This document shows positions 11,231 to 22,595 of a stretch of 64,000 bases of DNA, one piece after another. The position numbers were made by a program, and so were the translations under genes. The notes under the pieces were generated by a model. It made no database searches, was not told the DNA's origin, and was given only the letters and a program-made list of their open reading frames with translations. Within the stretch, counting starts at the first letter, position 1, and each line of letters begins with the position of its first letter. The stretch covers positions 1 to 64,000 of the forward strand of contig MCFE01000264.1 in assembly GCA_002104905.1 (NCBI GenBank), written 5' to 3'. The DNA comes from Basidiobolus meristosporus CBS 931.73 (taxonomy: Eukaryota > Basidiobolomycota > Basidiobolomycetes > Basidiobolales > Basidiobolaceae).

Positions 11231-14200
11231 AAATGACATTCGAAATTAGTTTCGGATTGGGAACATTATATTTATTAGTATTGATTAGCCATTAAGTCTA
11301 TCTGGAGATCTTATTTCCACACCATTCATGTATTGGTGAGCAATAGGTACGCTGGCCAATAAGGGTTATCGGATTTAATTGTCTGAGATTAATGAGAGGC
11401 GAGCATTAGAATATGCTAATGATTTCGCTCCTGTCTGTCTCTAGTAGTTCATGATTTATGAGCACCTCCCCTACCAATGAGCAGCCTCCAATAATGGGAA
11501 TATAGTATGTTCTGTCGAGTCGTCATCAGCTCATGTCGAACAAATGAGTTACAGAACAGGCCAATCATACAAGAACAGTGTGGGGACTAATAATGCCAAG
11601 AACTAATAGTAAAGACACCAGAGGTTATGGCATTAGCCACGCTACTCTCACCGTGCTACACTGATTCCTTGTCTAGAGTCACTCAACTATCGGAGGTATT
11701 AACCCGAGGATGAATGGTACGAGGAATCCAAGATATTAATGCTCGTTATCGTATGGGCGATAAGACCAAAGGTTCCATGATTGTCTGGTGTTTCGATGGG
11801 TACCAGTGAGTCAACCTTTCTTAAGGTTGAGCTGAGCTAGTACCAGTTGATTTCACACTAATAGATCCATTGGACATCTCTCGTATCTCCGAGATACTGT
11901 CGTTTTGAACTTTATTTCTAAGCCAGTCAGCCAAGCCATGCAAGCCTCTATAGAATGAACCCTATATATGTGCACACTACGTGAGAGTACCACTATAGCA
12001 ATCGTTTGTTGTACAAATCAAAAGAAGTACCGCCCTTCCTGATATTTGTGCTCCGAATCTCCATACTTCTCCAACCACAATTTAGTTACCATAGAGCATC
12101 ACACCATATATTGGCTCACAGCAAGCATCTTGTTAAAAATAGTCAGCGGGCGTATTTTTCATAGATTGGAATTCTGTTCACATCAACCCTACTAAGGCTA
12201 GATTCTCGCCAGTTAACACATGGCAAAGTATGATGAGCATAAGCTCCCAAATGATGTAAGACTAATTAGTGGTGAAATCTGGAGAGATGGAGGGGTCCCC
12301 TATGCTTATATTGCTGCCCATACGAAAGGACAAGCGTTGCGCATATTGCGACTGAGTAATTATGATGAACCAGATTTAAAACTAGGTAGGCAAAAGTACA
12401 TACATATATGTACATTGTAGATCATTCAGATTCGATGTTAATCACACTTCCAACATGCACAATTTAACCCTGTTACTATATGCGAATAGTGTAAGTCAGG
12501 CGCTACCTAATCAATTCATCAAGGGTTCCGGCAACCAACTAAAAAGCACATATCATATAGCAACGTTCATTTCATCAGCAATGCATGGCCTTTAGTCCAG
12601 ACTGTCTGATGCATATGGACTACGAATGTATTCCCGCATATGTTGGCCCATATTCTGAATAGAGGCAAGTCCCACTCTATGCAAAAGTTGGGATCAGAGA
12701 AGAACCAGCAGATTCTGTTGGCACCAGCTACAAACAGGGCTACAGCCTAATGCCCTCTATATCAGGTAGCGTTTCGCCTTCAACCGGCCATTAGACTATA
12801 ACCTAATTAAAGGCTCAGAAAACGATATAAAGCATCGATCTGAGTATTTCATTGTGGTAATTCGAGATCCAGATGAGCAAGTGGAGAGACGGCTCCGCCC
12901 TTTCGACTTCCATCTCAGTCATCGTACGGGCCTCCCCATTTCCCCTGTTCCATGTGTGGTGACGATGGCCCTCGTGTATTAATGTCTGCACTAGGTAATT
13001 ACTCATGTAGCTCACAACATAAATGTACCATCGTATTGATGAGTAGATTTGGCTGGGCCACTGGTGTGAAAAGCTGGAGGATCAAAAATAAATATTGGTG
13101 CCACAGGTCCCCATTAGTATTATATTGCCCAGCAAATAGCTGCTTGGTCAACCACGCACATACACGCTCTTCGATCAAATTCAATGCCGTAAGCTAATCA
13201 ACCGTATAATGATCATGAGTAAGGAGTAGAGGATCATTTAACAGACAAGCCCGTATTTGCTATCACCAATATCTATCTCTAACGATTCATATACAGTGTA
13301 TATGTATAACCAGTGGGAAATGGCGCAGGGCATTGTAATCCCTGAGAGGAGCACCGAGAAAATGCGGAATTATACTCACCCTGTCCTCTCAAAAGGCAAC
13401 GAAAAGATTGATTAGGATAACACAGGAGAAAAGCCGGTTTTCAATAGGCCACCTTCTCCCCTTCAAAGCAAATCTTCATGAGTACGTCTTGAGAGCAATA
13501 AACCCAGCTGGATTTACTAAAGCTATTTTAAATTGTTAAGGGTGGTAGCCACTGGAGTGATCAAGCAAGGTGCAAAGCACATATGATCACTGTGATGGCA
13601 TACCGCCTCAAACCGGGTTAGGACTGTGACAACACTTGTCTTGCCGCCGTGGTTTGGGGTTAATGCCATCCAACCCGGGCCCTGATCTGCTCGCCTACGT
13701 TTACAACCTGCTACTAGCACTCATGGTAATTGGGCGATGTAAGTTCTGGGCAGACTGAGCCTGCACAGCTGCTTCAGCCTTGCTTTGTAAGTAAATCAAC
13801 AGTTAGATGGGCACTCTTGGGTCTTGCGACATGCAATGCATGTAATGGTTATCTACAAATCTATAAATATATCAAGAAAAAGTACTCAAAGAGCGAGGGT
13901 GCTACAAAAGATTGATTTAATGTATTTGTGCTACTGAATCAGCAGAAAACACATTCATCCATGATTCTACAAGCGAAAGTGGTGTTCAAGAACGATGCCA
14001 TGAAACACCGATACCTGCACGCTAGGTTTGCTCAGGTAGCACGTGTATGCACAGTGATATTGTGATGATCCCTAAAGAACTGTGAAGTGAGTTTTTTTTC
14101 AATAGAGAGAATACCGGTTTACGAGGTTACAATCAGTTTTTTTTACAAGCACTCAGCAATCCCCATTCTAACCCGGCAAACACTGACCCTCCCTGTTTTC

Positions 14201-14336
14201 TGCTCCCCCTAATATTACCTTTAAATTCAGCAAGCCGACTAATTGTGCGACTTAGTCTACACATCCACAATTTAACTTTTCTTTAACTTTAAACCCTCTA
14301 ATAACTTAAAGCTCCTCCAAGTGAAACGTATTTAAA
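11231..14336. other. Long gene-poor stretch
   Basis: Some 3.1 kb with only short frames. The best are 12220-12420 (66 codons) and the end of 13730-13915. None has a supported family or a convincing spliced extension, and no repeat was recognised. Confidence 0.4.
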
Positions 14337-16871
14337 ATGATGATTACTAATGATGCTCCTTTGAAATCCGCTGCAATTGTTAACAAGTTGTTGGCACTTC
14401 GACCGAAACCCAACGTGCCTCGAAATGAAACCCACAAGCCTATTACATGTCTCCGAGTAGAGACTTCCACTGTTACCAAGGAGGTCAATAAGTTTCGTGC
14501 ATGTGATGGATATTCTTGCTTTTACTGCCGTGAGTGGGCCCAGCTCCTACAGCGTAAACATTTCCCCTCAGCTGCCCGTATTCGCAAGGAGTCTATGCTG
14601 ACCATTAATTTTGCCCAACCTATCCCTCGTGAGAGAGTGTCTGGCTTCTGCTCGAAATTGGAGCAAAATGTCCAAGCAAAATTGAGCAAAGACAGTAATT
14701 TCGACAACACCATCATTTCATATGTTGCCGATTCGGTAGATGCTTGGCTTCAAAGAACCCCATCTACCTTTGAAACCCTCAACACCAAATTTGCTCCCAT
14801 TAATTTCGATATCTCCCCCGACAATGTCCCATTGACCGAGACCAAGGAGGATCCAGTTCACATTCTGAACAAGGTGGAAGCGGAGAAATTCCACCTGGCC
14901 CTAACTGAAGAGGATTTCCCATTGTTGCGCACCATGACTCCAGCCGTGATGGCCTCACTCGTTACTCCTGATTGCCATCATACAAGGCCCGATTACAGTA
15001 CCCTTGCTGATTTGGAGGCATCTCGCCGTTCGATCAACGAGGTCCTGGAGAAGGTCTACAAGGAGTGTGGCCACGACGTCGAGCAGGCTGTTGATTCTTT
15101 GTGGAGCTCCACATCCCAGCTCCTCAAAGAGATGAAGGAATTCGAGGCTGCTAGAGTTCAAGCAGTGGCCGATGGTTGCTTCGCCAAATCTGTCGAGTTC
15201 AGCCAGACCCATCAAGATCTGTTGATCGGGTTCAACGAATATTGGAATACCATAGTCGAAAACCACAAGAAAAAGAGCAAGAAGCTCTTCGCCAAGGCTG
15301 TCAGCTCCGATCAGGTGGATGCTTCCTTCTATGATTTCCTTGATCGCTTGAAGAAGAGCTGTGATTTATGGAACAGCGAGTTCTTGGCTTCTCAGGTTGC
15401 TACTGTTCGTCGTCTGGTCGAGAGCATTTCCAAAGCATGCTACAGTCGCATCAATGTTACCCGTGATCATCTGAGATTCGCAAACACCGAGGATGCCGCC
15501 CTCCAGTTGAAGCTTAAGAGCATCTTGACTAGACTGGAGGAGTTCTCCAACCGTGTGGAGGCTGGGCTGAGCAAATTGGAGGCCGAGTTCGAATCTCGAG
15601 TGGCTGAGATCTCTTCAGAAATTGAAGCGATCAAAGGCATTTGGCAGACCGAATCGCAACCCACCACCCAGGGGCGTCTTGAAAAAGCCGCCAATAAGGA
15701 ATTCAAGAAACGCATCAAGCGTGTCGAGTCGCTGGCATCATCCACTCGCTCCTGGTCAATCACCCATATGAAGACCCTGATCACTCCCGAGACTCTGGTA
15801 GAGTTGTTGATTCCCACATTAGAAGTTCAGATGATGGATACGGAGTACTTCGAGACCACCACCGTCGAGAATTTGTTGAGAAATCATTCCTCGGTCATTG
15901 AGGAGGTCACCTCACGCCGTGAACAGGTTTGGGAGGAGTTTGTCCGAGGTGTCAACGTTGGTAGAGCAGTCCTCGGATCTGTTCTTGGTAAACTATTCCT
16001 TAAGGAGGGCTTGAGACAGATTGAAGACCGTGTGGCTGCACACAAGGAGAAATGGCTTTTGGAACAAATTGAGGATGAGGTCGTGGAGGTGACTGAACCC
16101 AAGAAAAAGACCAGAAAGAGCAAGAAGGCCTCCTCGGAGGTTTCTAGCCCTACTGACGAGCAAAAGCCTGAAGTCAACTTTGTAAAGGCCGTTAACTCTA
16201 GCCCAGTAATTGGGGTTCCCAAACTTGAGGTGGACATTGACTCCGAAACTGTTTCCACTGTAAGTGTAGATTCGATGCCACACACACCTGTTGACGCCAA
16301 AGCTCAGTCAAGCATTCACGAAGCAATCAAGGCTACCGAAAACCTCCCTTCATTGCCTGAAGAGGTGGACAGGCTACTCTCCGAGCCATCAGCTGATTCC
16401 TCGGTCGGAGAGCTCAATTCAATGAGCCAAGCAGAGCTAATCAACTTGGTAACATCTCTGCGGAAGGAAAATTCCTCTTTAACAAGTACATTAGCCGCCA
16501 TCAGAAGTGAATTCACTTCACTTTCTACACAATGCACCACACTAGCTCAAGCACTTCGTCAGCAAGAGGAATATGTTCAGGTTAAGGAGCAGGAGTATCT
16601 TAAATCCATTTCACTGAAGGAGAGCGAGATGGAGAACGCTCGTCGTTACGTAGCTGCTATGGAACAGCGTATCACTCTGTTGGAGCGGGATCACCCAGTC
16701 AATCAACCTAGTAACTCGCGTCCATCAACCCCTGCTTTGGTTGCAGAGATGTCAAGACTGGCATACAAGCCAAGCACCAGCAACTTGCGTCACGAAATTG
16801 AGCTTAGCGACGATGAAGACTTCGAAATTGACAGACAGGAAGTACCCGAGCAAAAAGCGATTGAGGCCTAA
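14337..16871 (+). CDS. Uncharacterised coiled-coil protein, 844 residues
   Basis: A single uninterrupted frame with an ATG-ATG start (MMITND) and a TAA stop, much longer than chance. I do not recognise a family. The N-terminal 60-90 residues hold a Cys-rich patch (CDGYSCFYCREW). The middle (about 230-620) is mostly heptad-like helix, for example LTRLEEFSNRVEAGLSKLEA. A basic segment (PKKKTRKSKKASS, about 583-595) could be a nuclear localisation signal. A Ser/Thr/Pro-rich acidic linker follows, then a second coiled coil (about 705-785) with MSQAELINLVTSLRKENSSL. The tail is acidic (ELSDDEDFEID). No membrane segment or signal peptide is seen. Its 3' end converges on the semialdehyde dehydrogenase gene. 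A scaffold, cytoskeletal or nuclear structural role is possible but is only a guess. Confidence 0.85.
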   Translation: MMITNDAPLKSAAIVNKLLALRPKPNVPRNETHKPITCLRVETSTVTKEVNKFRACDGYSCFYCREWAQLLQRKHFPSAARIRKESMLTINFAQPIPRERVSGFCSKLEQNVQAKLSKDSNFDNTIISYVADSVDAWLQRTPSTFETLNTKFAPINFDISPDNVPLTETKEDPVHILNKVEAEKFHLALTEEDFPLLRTMTPAVMASLVTPDCHHTRPDYSTLADLEASRRSINEVLEKVYKECGHDVEQAVDSLWSSTSQLLKEMKEFEAARVQAVADGCFAKSVEFSQTHQDLLIGFNEYWNTIVENHKKKSKKLFAKAVSSDQVDASFYDFLDRLKKSCDLWNSEFLASQVATVRRLVESISKACYSRINVTRDHLRFANTEDAALQLKLKSILTRLEEFSNRVEAGLSKLEAEFESRVAEISSEIEAIKGIWQTESQPTTQGRLEKAANKEFKKRIKRVESLASSTRSWSITHMKTLITPETLVELLIPTLEVQMMDTEYFETTTVENLLRNHSSVIEEVTSRREQVWEEFVRGVNVGRAVLGSVLGKLFLKEGLRQIEDRVAAHKEKWLLEQIEDEVVEVTEPKKKTRKSKKASSEVSSPTDEQKPEVNFVKAVNSSPVIGVPKLEVDIDSETVSTVSVDSMPHTPVDAKAQSSIHEAIKATENLPSLPEEVDRLLSEPSADSSVGELNSMSQAELINLVTSLRKENSSLTSTLAAIRSEFTSLSTQCTTLAQALRQQEEYVQVKEQEYLKSISLKESEMENARRYVAAMEQRITLLERDHPVNQPSNSRPSTPALVAEMSRLAYKPSTSNLRHEIELSDDEDFEIDRQEVPEQKAIEA

Positions 16872-17554
16872 AGTGTCTCAATACCCCATCCACATTCTAC
16901 ACATTCAATATTTTTGCTCTTATCCCTATGTAACATCTAATATTCTTTGTACATCAAATATTTGGTTTACGTGTTTAATTTCGATATTCTTGAATATCAG
17001 CCATTGGATTCGCCTGAACATGGATGTGAATGCATTCCCATTGTGATGGCTACCCAATGCTAGATCAATCTTTGATGCACCAACCTATGTTATAGATAGT
17101 ATGTACTCCGTAATTGAAGTCAGTAGTTTATTGGCCTCCATATTTAAATCATTAAAAATAGTCTCCACATACCGCGTAGCACTTGCAACTAAATGCCAAA
17201 CAATCATAAAAGCTTGTGAACTTGGACATCTTCAGAGCCCATCACAGGGAGCAGCGGTCAGATTGCTGATGCGTGGTAGTGGCCGCACTACAGGTTACAA
17301 CAACACTGCTCACTACAACCATTGCAAACTGACCCAATGGGGTTATTTGGCGCAACACTTCGCAGTTTGCTTTGATTGGATGGGTTTATTTTGATGGTAT
17401 CTTCTTTACAAGGTATGAACATGTTGGAAGGTGTGTAATGAAAATTCGATATCATTTGGAAAAGGGGTCGGTTAGTCGAACAAGATGCAATGCATTTTTC
17501 GAACGTAGCAACATGGGCTTCGCCTAACCATATATCCTATTACTTATCATCAAA
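16872..17554. other. Convergent intergenic region
   Basis: The space between the stop codons of the coiled-coil gene and the dehydrogenase gene. Only unsupported short frames are present. Confidence 0.5.
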
Positions 17555-19337
17555 TCAATGCATGGTAGGCATGTTAACGCTGTTCAATCCAGCTTCAGCA
17601 TCTTCAGAGCGCCACAAAGAGGTAACAGTCTTAGTAGATGTGTAGAACTGGAGACCGCTCTTTCCGTAGAAGTTCAAGTCTCCAACAATGGAGCCGCGGG
17701 AACCAGTGAAAGAGAACATTGGCAATGGCACAGGGATAGGGACGTTGATACCAACCTGTCCAACATCGATTTCTTCTTGGAATTTACGAGCAACTGAACC
17801 AGATCTGGTAAAGATGGCGGTTCCGTTGCCATAACGGTTGTTGTTGATAATATCAATGGCCTCTTCCATTGTATCCACATTCAAGCAGACCAAAACAGGC
17901 CCGAAGATCTCTTCTTGATAACACTTCATATTGGTCTTGACATCAGCCAAGATCGTAGGTCCAACAAAGTTGCCATTCTCGTACTTGGGAACCTTAATTC
18001 CTCGGCCATCGAGAAGAAGGCTAGCACCTTCGTCAACACCGGATTGAATCAAGGATTCAACTCGCTCCTTAGCTTGAACGGTGATAAGAGGGCCGAGATC
18101 GGCGTCTGGTTCGAAACCACTGGTAACTTTGAGTTTGTTGGCGCGCTCAATGAGCTCTGGTAACCACTCCTTGGACTTTCCGACAAAGATGGCAGTGGAA
18201 AGGGCCATGCAGCGCTGCCCAGCGGCGCCAAAGGCAGCACCGGTAAGCTGGTTGAGAACGTGGTTTTTATCGGCATCAGGCATAATGACACCATGATTTT
18301 TGGCACCCAGGTTAGCTTGGACACGCTTGCCATTTGCGGTACCGCGGTTGTAGATGTATTTTCCTGCATGGTCAGAGCCAACAAAGCTGATGGCCTTGAT
18401 GTTGGGATCATCGCAAATGAAATTCACTGTGTCGACACTTCCGTGAACCACGTTCAGAACACCCTTGGGGATTCCAACCTGTTCGGCCAACTCGGCAAGA
18501 ATCATCATGGCTCCGGGATCACGTTCGGAGGGCTTGATGATGCATGTGTTACCGCATGCAATAGAAAGTGGGAACATCCAAAGAGGAATCATGGCAGGGA
18601 AATTGAAGGGGGTGATACCAGCGGTGACGCCAAGGGGTTCTTTGATGGTATATGTATCCATATCCTTGGATACACTCAACAACTCGCCTTTCATATAATC
18701 AGTAATACCGCAGGCATGCTCAACAACCTCTGGAAATAGGGCAAGCAGTGGGTAAGAATCCTGATTCACAAATCCAGAGCGCCTGTAACCACTTACGTAA
18801 ACCTCTAAGAACATCTCCCTGAGCATCCTTGAATGTTTTTCCTTGCTCAGTAACAATGGAGCTAGCAATACGATCCTAAGTTGCACAGCTGTCAGGTTAA
18901 TTCGCCCAAAACTGAAGTCTAGATGCTTCTCGGCCATACCATGTTTTCACGGATAGCCAACTGGAGATCCAGAAGCTTTCTCTGTCTGGAGAGAAGAGAG
19001 GTTTTCTTCCAGGTTTTGAACGTATCCTGGGCAACGCGCGAGGCCTCCTTCAACTCTTCTGGTGTGGACTGAGGCACTCTGGTAACAATCTCTTGCGTAG
19101 CGGGGTTTCTTAGCTCAATCCATTCCCTGGTTTGTGACTCGATGAACTCGCCATTAATGTACATTTTGGTGGTAGGTTCCGTGCCAGTAGACAGCTTTCT
19201 CAAAGCTGCGACTGCAGAGATTTTCTTCAGTCCATTTACTTGACGTAGGCTAAGCAACAGTGTCAGCAAGCGAAACTTAGTTGGCATATGAAGAGAAACG
19301 CTTACCCAATGGATGCAGACTTTGTTAAGAGGACCAT
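17555..19337 (-). CDS. Mitochondrial methylmalonate-semialdehyde dehydrogenase (ALDH6 family)
   Basis: This enzyme is CoA-acylating and converts (methyl)malonate semialdehyde plus NAD and CoA to propionyl- or acetyl-CoA in valine and pyrimidine breakdown. Exons: 19337-19306, 19249-18940, 18875-18797 and 18729-17555, giving 531 residues in frame. The start [11 protein letters not shown] opens an Arg/Lys/Ser-rich presequence ending near LRKLSTG, a mitochondrial targeting signal. ALDH6 features are [38 protein letters not shown] and the catalytic Cys in GQRCMALS (about residue 314). The C-terminal FTGSRGS and [13 protein letters not shown] are also present. The introns interrupt only the N-terminal quarter. 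A TATATATT lies about 110 bp upstream. Confidence 0.96.
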
Positions 19338-21860
19338 GATTGAGTGAAAAGCGATGAGCGGTTTGGGGGAAATGTGGGCGAGAAGCTGCTATACAAAATG
19401 ATATGAGCAGAGGAGGCTTGTTTGTTCCGGTATATACGCTGTGCCTTAATATATAGGTTCCAATGGATGCCAAAAGCCTCCAGTATGGGAAAAAGTGATG
19501 TGACCGGCAATAGGAATTCAAGGAAATCCATGTAAGCAATCAATATATTAAGATCAGCCTGTAACCGTGCAATCATTCTATTCGCCCGGTGCTATTCGTT
19601 GGCCTAGAATGGAGATGCTTCCAAACCGTATTGCAAGTCACTTCAATCTCGTGAGTGGAGGGATGAACTCATGATTTGCCACCAATGCGTGCACCAACAG
19701 CAGAGCCATCCTGGCCAGATTGGTTTGAACAATTGGTCCAAACAGATGGGGAAGTAACCACAGTCGCCAGGGATTCAGAGCCAGCCTCATACATTGTTTA
19801 AGCTGGAGGTGGATTTCCAGGGGACAAATGTTTAGGATCAATAATTGTAGCATAATTTACAGGTTTAGGGAGTACATATTCACGGCATTTATGATGCCAT
19901 ATATTGTGCCATATGGATTCCTCGCCAACGTAATCATTTTACCCACGCTCAAAGGCCTTCCCCAAAGAGAACCCAAGCAGTACGGGGTGGCTTTGCTTAA
20001 AAAAGAATGAGGCAATACCAGGCTAAGCAAACTAAAACAAAGGGCTGAATGGGACCTGAGATGCCCTCATGACAAGGATGATCCTAATGATGGAGTCTTC
20101 AGCACGCTACTTCATTCGTAGAAATTCCAACACTCTCACGATGCTGACCAGCCGTGGGAAAATGGGGGACAGGTACTGATTCCAGTTTAGCAGTGCTGCT
20201 TTATTCATAATAGGTTAAGTGGTTTTACTAAACTATGCGGCATGTACGTTGGGTTTCACTTAGGCAAACGTGTGAACCCTCTAGAAGACTTCTCACCAAT
20301 CCGTCCCGGTGAAGATAATGCTGCTTCGCGCGTTCCGTCACTTTAAAGCCGTGATGAGTGTGGGAACTAGTATTTACTCAGCAATTGGCCATTAACTAGG
20401 GCATTCTTCAAAATCACCTTCATGGTGCGTGATGTGGATTTTATTTGGTTTATTAAACATCGTAAATATGACTTAATCATATCGATAATTGAGTAGTGCT
20501 ACGTTGCCTGAACGCCAGGAGACATTATATCCGCTGTGTTGATTGCAGCCGATCTTGTAGGAATTCATCTGTAATTTTATCGAATGCTGTTATGCTGTTA
20601 CGCTCATGCTAGTATTTACATCAAGATACAGCTCCCTCGTTAATCTAAAGGTGTCGTCAGCCACCTGGTTTCCCTTACTATTGGTGTATTGCAGCAAGCC
20701 TGTCGTGATGCCTCTCTAATAAAGCATATTAAACGGTCCACGCCAGCTACCATTTGCTGTCTCTCCGCACTTGCTCCGAAAGGGTAACTTCTTTATTCGA
20801 AAAATAGAGAAAGTAACTATGCTCGATGCTGTCTTTTAGGAAATGGTAACGTTTCTTAATCATAAGCTCTATTGGCAGCATGCTGAAAGCAACCCTTGTT
20901 TTCTCGAGGAGATTAAGAAGTGCCTTGCAAATAGTTGCACACAGGTCAAGATTTATATTCCAGTATGTGAAGTTGCAAAACTATGCTACTGAAACTGGCT
21001 GCACATTACTCAGCCCCAAGTTGATAGAGAGCCCACACTTGCTCTAGCCATCAAACATAGTGTCCCATTATTTTGTTTGGTAAAACCCACACTGATGCTC
21101 AAGTTTACGTGATGCAGCACGAGGAGCTAATACTATATACTACGGGCTCCACGGGTATAATGATAACAAACCTGTACGCTTCCGAAAGGGTCTAATCGGC
21201 GTAGTTGTATTAAACAGCTGTCCCGGGTCAATGCATAGCGTAGTTGAGCTTTCCACTGTTTCCAATATTGTTCCTATATGTTGGTCCAGTGCGACAACAT
21301 TGTAGCCAAAAAGATAGCGATTCGTGCTGTCCAGTCTATACATCAAACTATACACAGCCAAGTGCTGAGCGGTGAAATTCAGAACCGACGTCCTACTAGG
21401 CAATCTCGCTTCATGCGACTATTGGAAGACCATGTATCAGGGATAGACAGCAAGTTGGGTATAGGTAACGTTGATTCAGGAGTAGACTGTTGACTGTTTT
21501 GTCACACCGAAGAATATGTTGCCTTCGAGCGGGAAATCTGTCTTGTAAGACACAAGCATGGCCATCTGCCTTGTACATAAAGAAAAGTATAGCAGAGCCG
21601 GTCTACTTTATTTATTATTATTGTTATTGCCACTATCCCAGTTGTAGGCTTGACCTCGGACTTCCGCCCATAATAGTAGTGATATGGCGGTGGAGTAATC
21701 GTTTATTTTTGTTTTGACTGAATCCAGTTTAGCCAATGGCAGACGATCAAAGCGGGATAAATAAATGATATCTTATGAATTCGCTTGTACCAAAGAATAC
21801 CAGAGTGCTACTTCATATTGTTTACTTTAACCTCTCACACCTGCCTACCAAAAAAACCTC
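19338..21860. other. Intergenic region between divergent genes
   Basis: About 2.5 kb between the dehydrogenase and Dam1 start codons. Short frames only; no RNA gene or repeat was recognised. Confidence 0.45.
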
Positions 21861-22595
21861 ATGGCTTCGAGACTTGTCACTACTACACCACATCGTCGAC
21901 GGGGGCAAATCACCCTTCCCAAACTAGAAGATGAACGAACTTCAGTTTGTGATTTGCTTGAGAACCCCATAGGGGAGCTTCTCACCTCCTTCCAAACTCT
22001 TCACACAAATTTCGAACAAATGCGAGAGATAAATGATTCCCTGACAGAATTCAACTTATCCTTTGGTGGTTTTCTACAAGGACTTCAACTAAATGCCGTG
22101 TGTGTCGAGTTCCCCGAAGCGCCCAACGAGGAATCGTTCAGACTTCCAGAATATGAAGCAGAAGTAGCAAAGGTAGACACAGCCCCAGTGTCTTCTGAAG
22201 CCCTAGCTGTTGAAGAAGCAACCGAACCAACCGTACCAATGGATGTGGATGCTTCCGAGAAGCCCTTAGCAAAGAAGCAAGAGAAAGCCGCACCTAAGCC
22301 AGTGGTGAAAAAGGTGGCCGCGTTTCCTTTAAAAAAGATATTGGACAGTCTACCTGATAGATACCGTGAGCAAAACCATCGGAAGAACATCGAGGCCATT
22401 CTAAAACTCCTACGAAAATCTCCAGATGGCGTGTATCTCCAAGATATTATGAAGTTCACGGACACTCCCAAGAATTGGTGCAACATTTACTTGAACATGC
22501 TTTGTAATCAGAAACACCTGGAAAAGATATCGAGAAAAGGCCTGCTCTACCGTTTAGATTTGGTGAAGTATCCTCCTTTGAAGCCTGCGAAATGA
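21861..22595 (+). CDS. DAM1: DASH/Dam1 complex subunit Dam1 with C-terminal winged-helix-like region
   Basis: Dam1 is a subunit of the DASH ring that couples kinetochores to microtubule ends. It is a single exon of 244 residues, with the ATG following a short A-rich leader. The Dam1 domain (about residues 28-85) is recognised from FQTLHTNFEQMREIND, LTEFNLSFGGFLQGLQ and AVCVEFPEAP, matching the family pattern of a helical pair followed by the V-FPEAP motif. An acidic then Lys/Ala/Pro-rich linker (about 90-150) follows. The last 90 residues (FPLKKILDSLPDRYREQ to the end) look like a winged helix: DGVYLQDIMKFT as a turn-helix, then a recognition helix NWCNIYLNMLC and a wing GLLYRLD. The terminal region is not part of the classic yeast Dam1 as I know it. 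Confidence 0.85.
   Translation: MASRLVTTTPHRRRGQITLPKLEDERTSVCDLLENPIGELLTSFQTLHTNFEQMREINDSLTEFNLSFGGFLQGLQLNAVCVEFPEAPNEESFRLPEYEAEVAKVDTAPVSSEALAVEEATEPTVPMDVDASEKPLAKKQEKAAPKPVVKKVAAFPLKKILDSLPDRYREQNHRKNIEAILKLLRKSPDGVYLQDIMKFTDTPKNWCNIYLNMLCNQKHLEKISRKGLLYRLDLVKYPPLKPAK

Noticed and set aside
13730-13915. Frame ending LLGLATCNACNGYLQIYKYIKKKY, reminiscent of the last helix of a mitochondrial pyruvate carrier
   Set aside because: No upstream MPC motifs (no FW.HPAGP or GLIWSRYS) could be found with any splice pattern, and the start is TTG. Probably chance.
17555-18937. One 460-codon frame for the semialdehyde dehydrogenase starting MAEKHLDF
   Set aside because: It reads through two introns. 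Splicing at 18939-18876 and 18796-18730 restores [10 protein letters not shown] and QVVEHACGI and joins the mitochondrial presequence.
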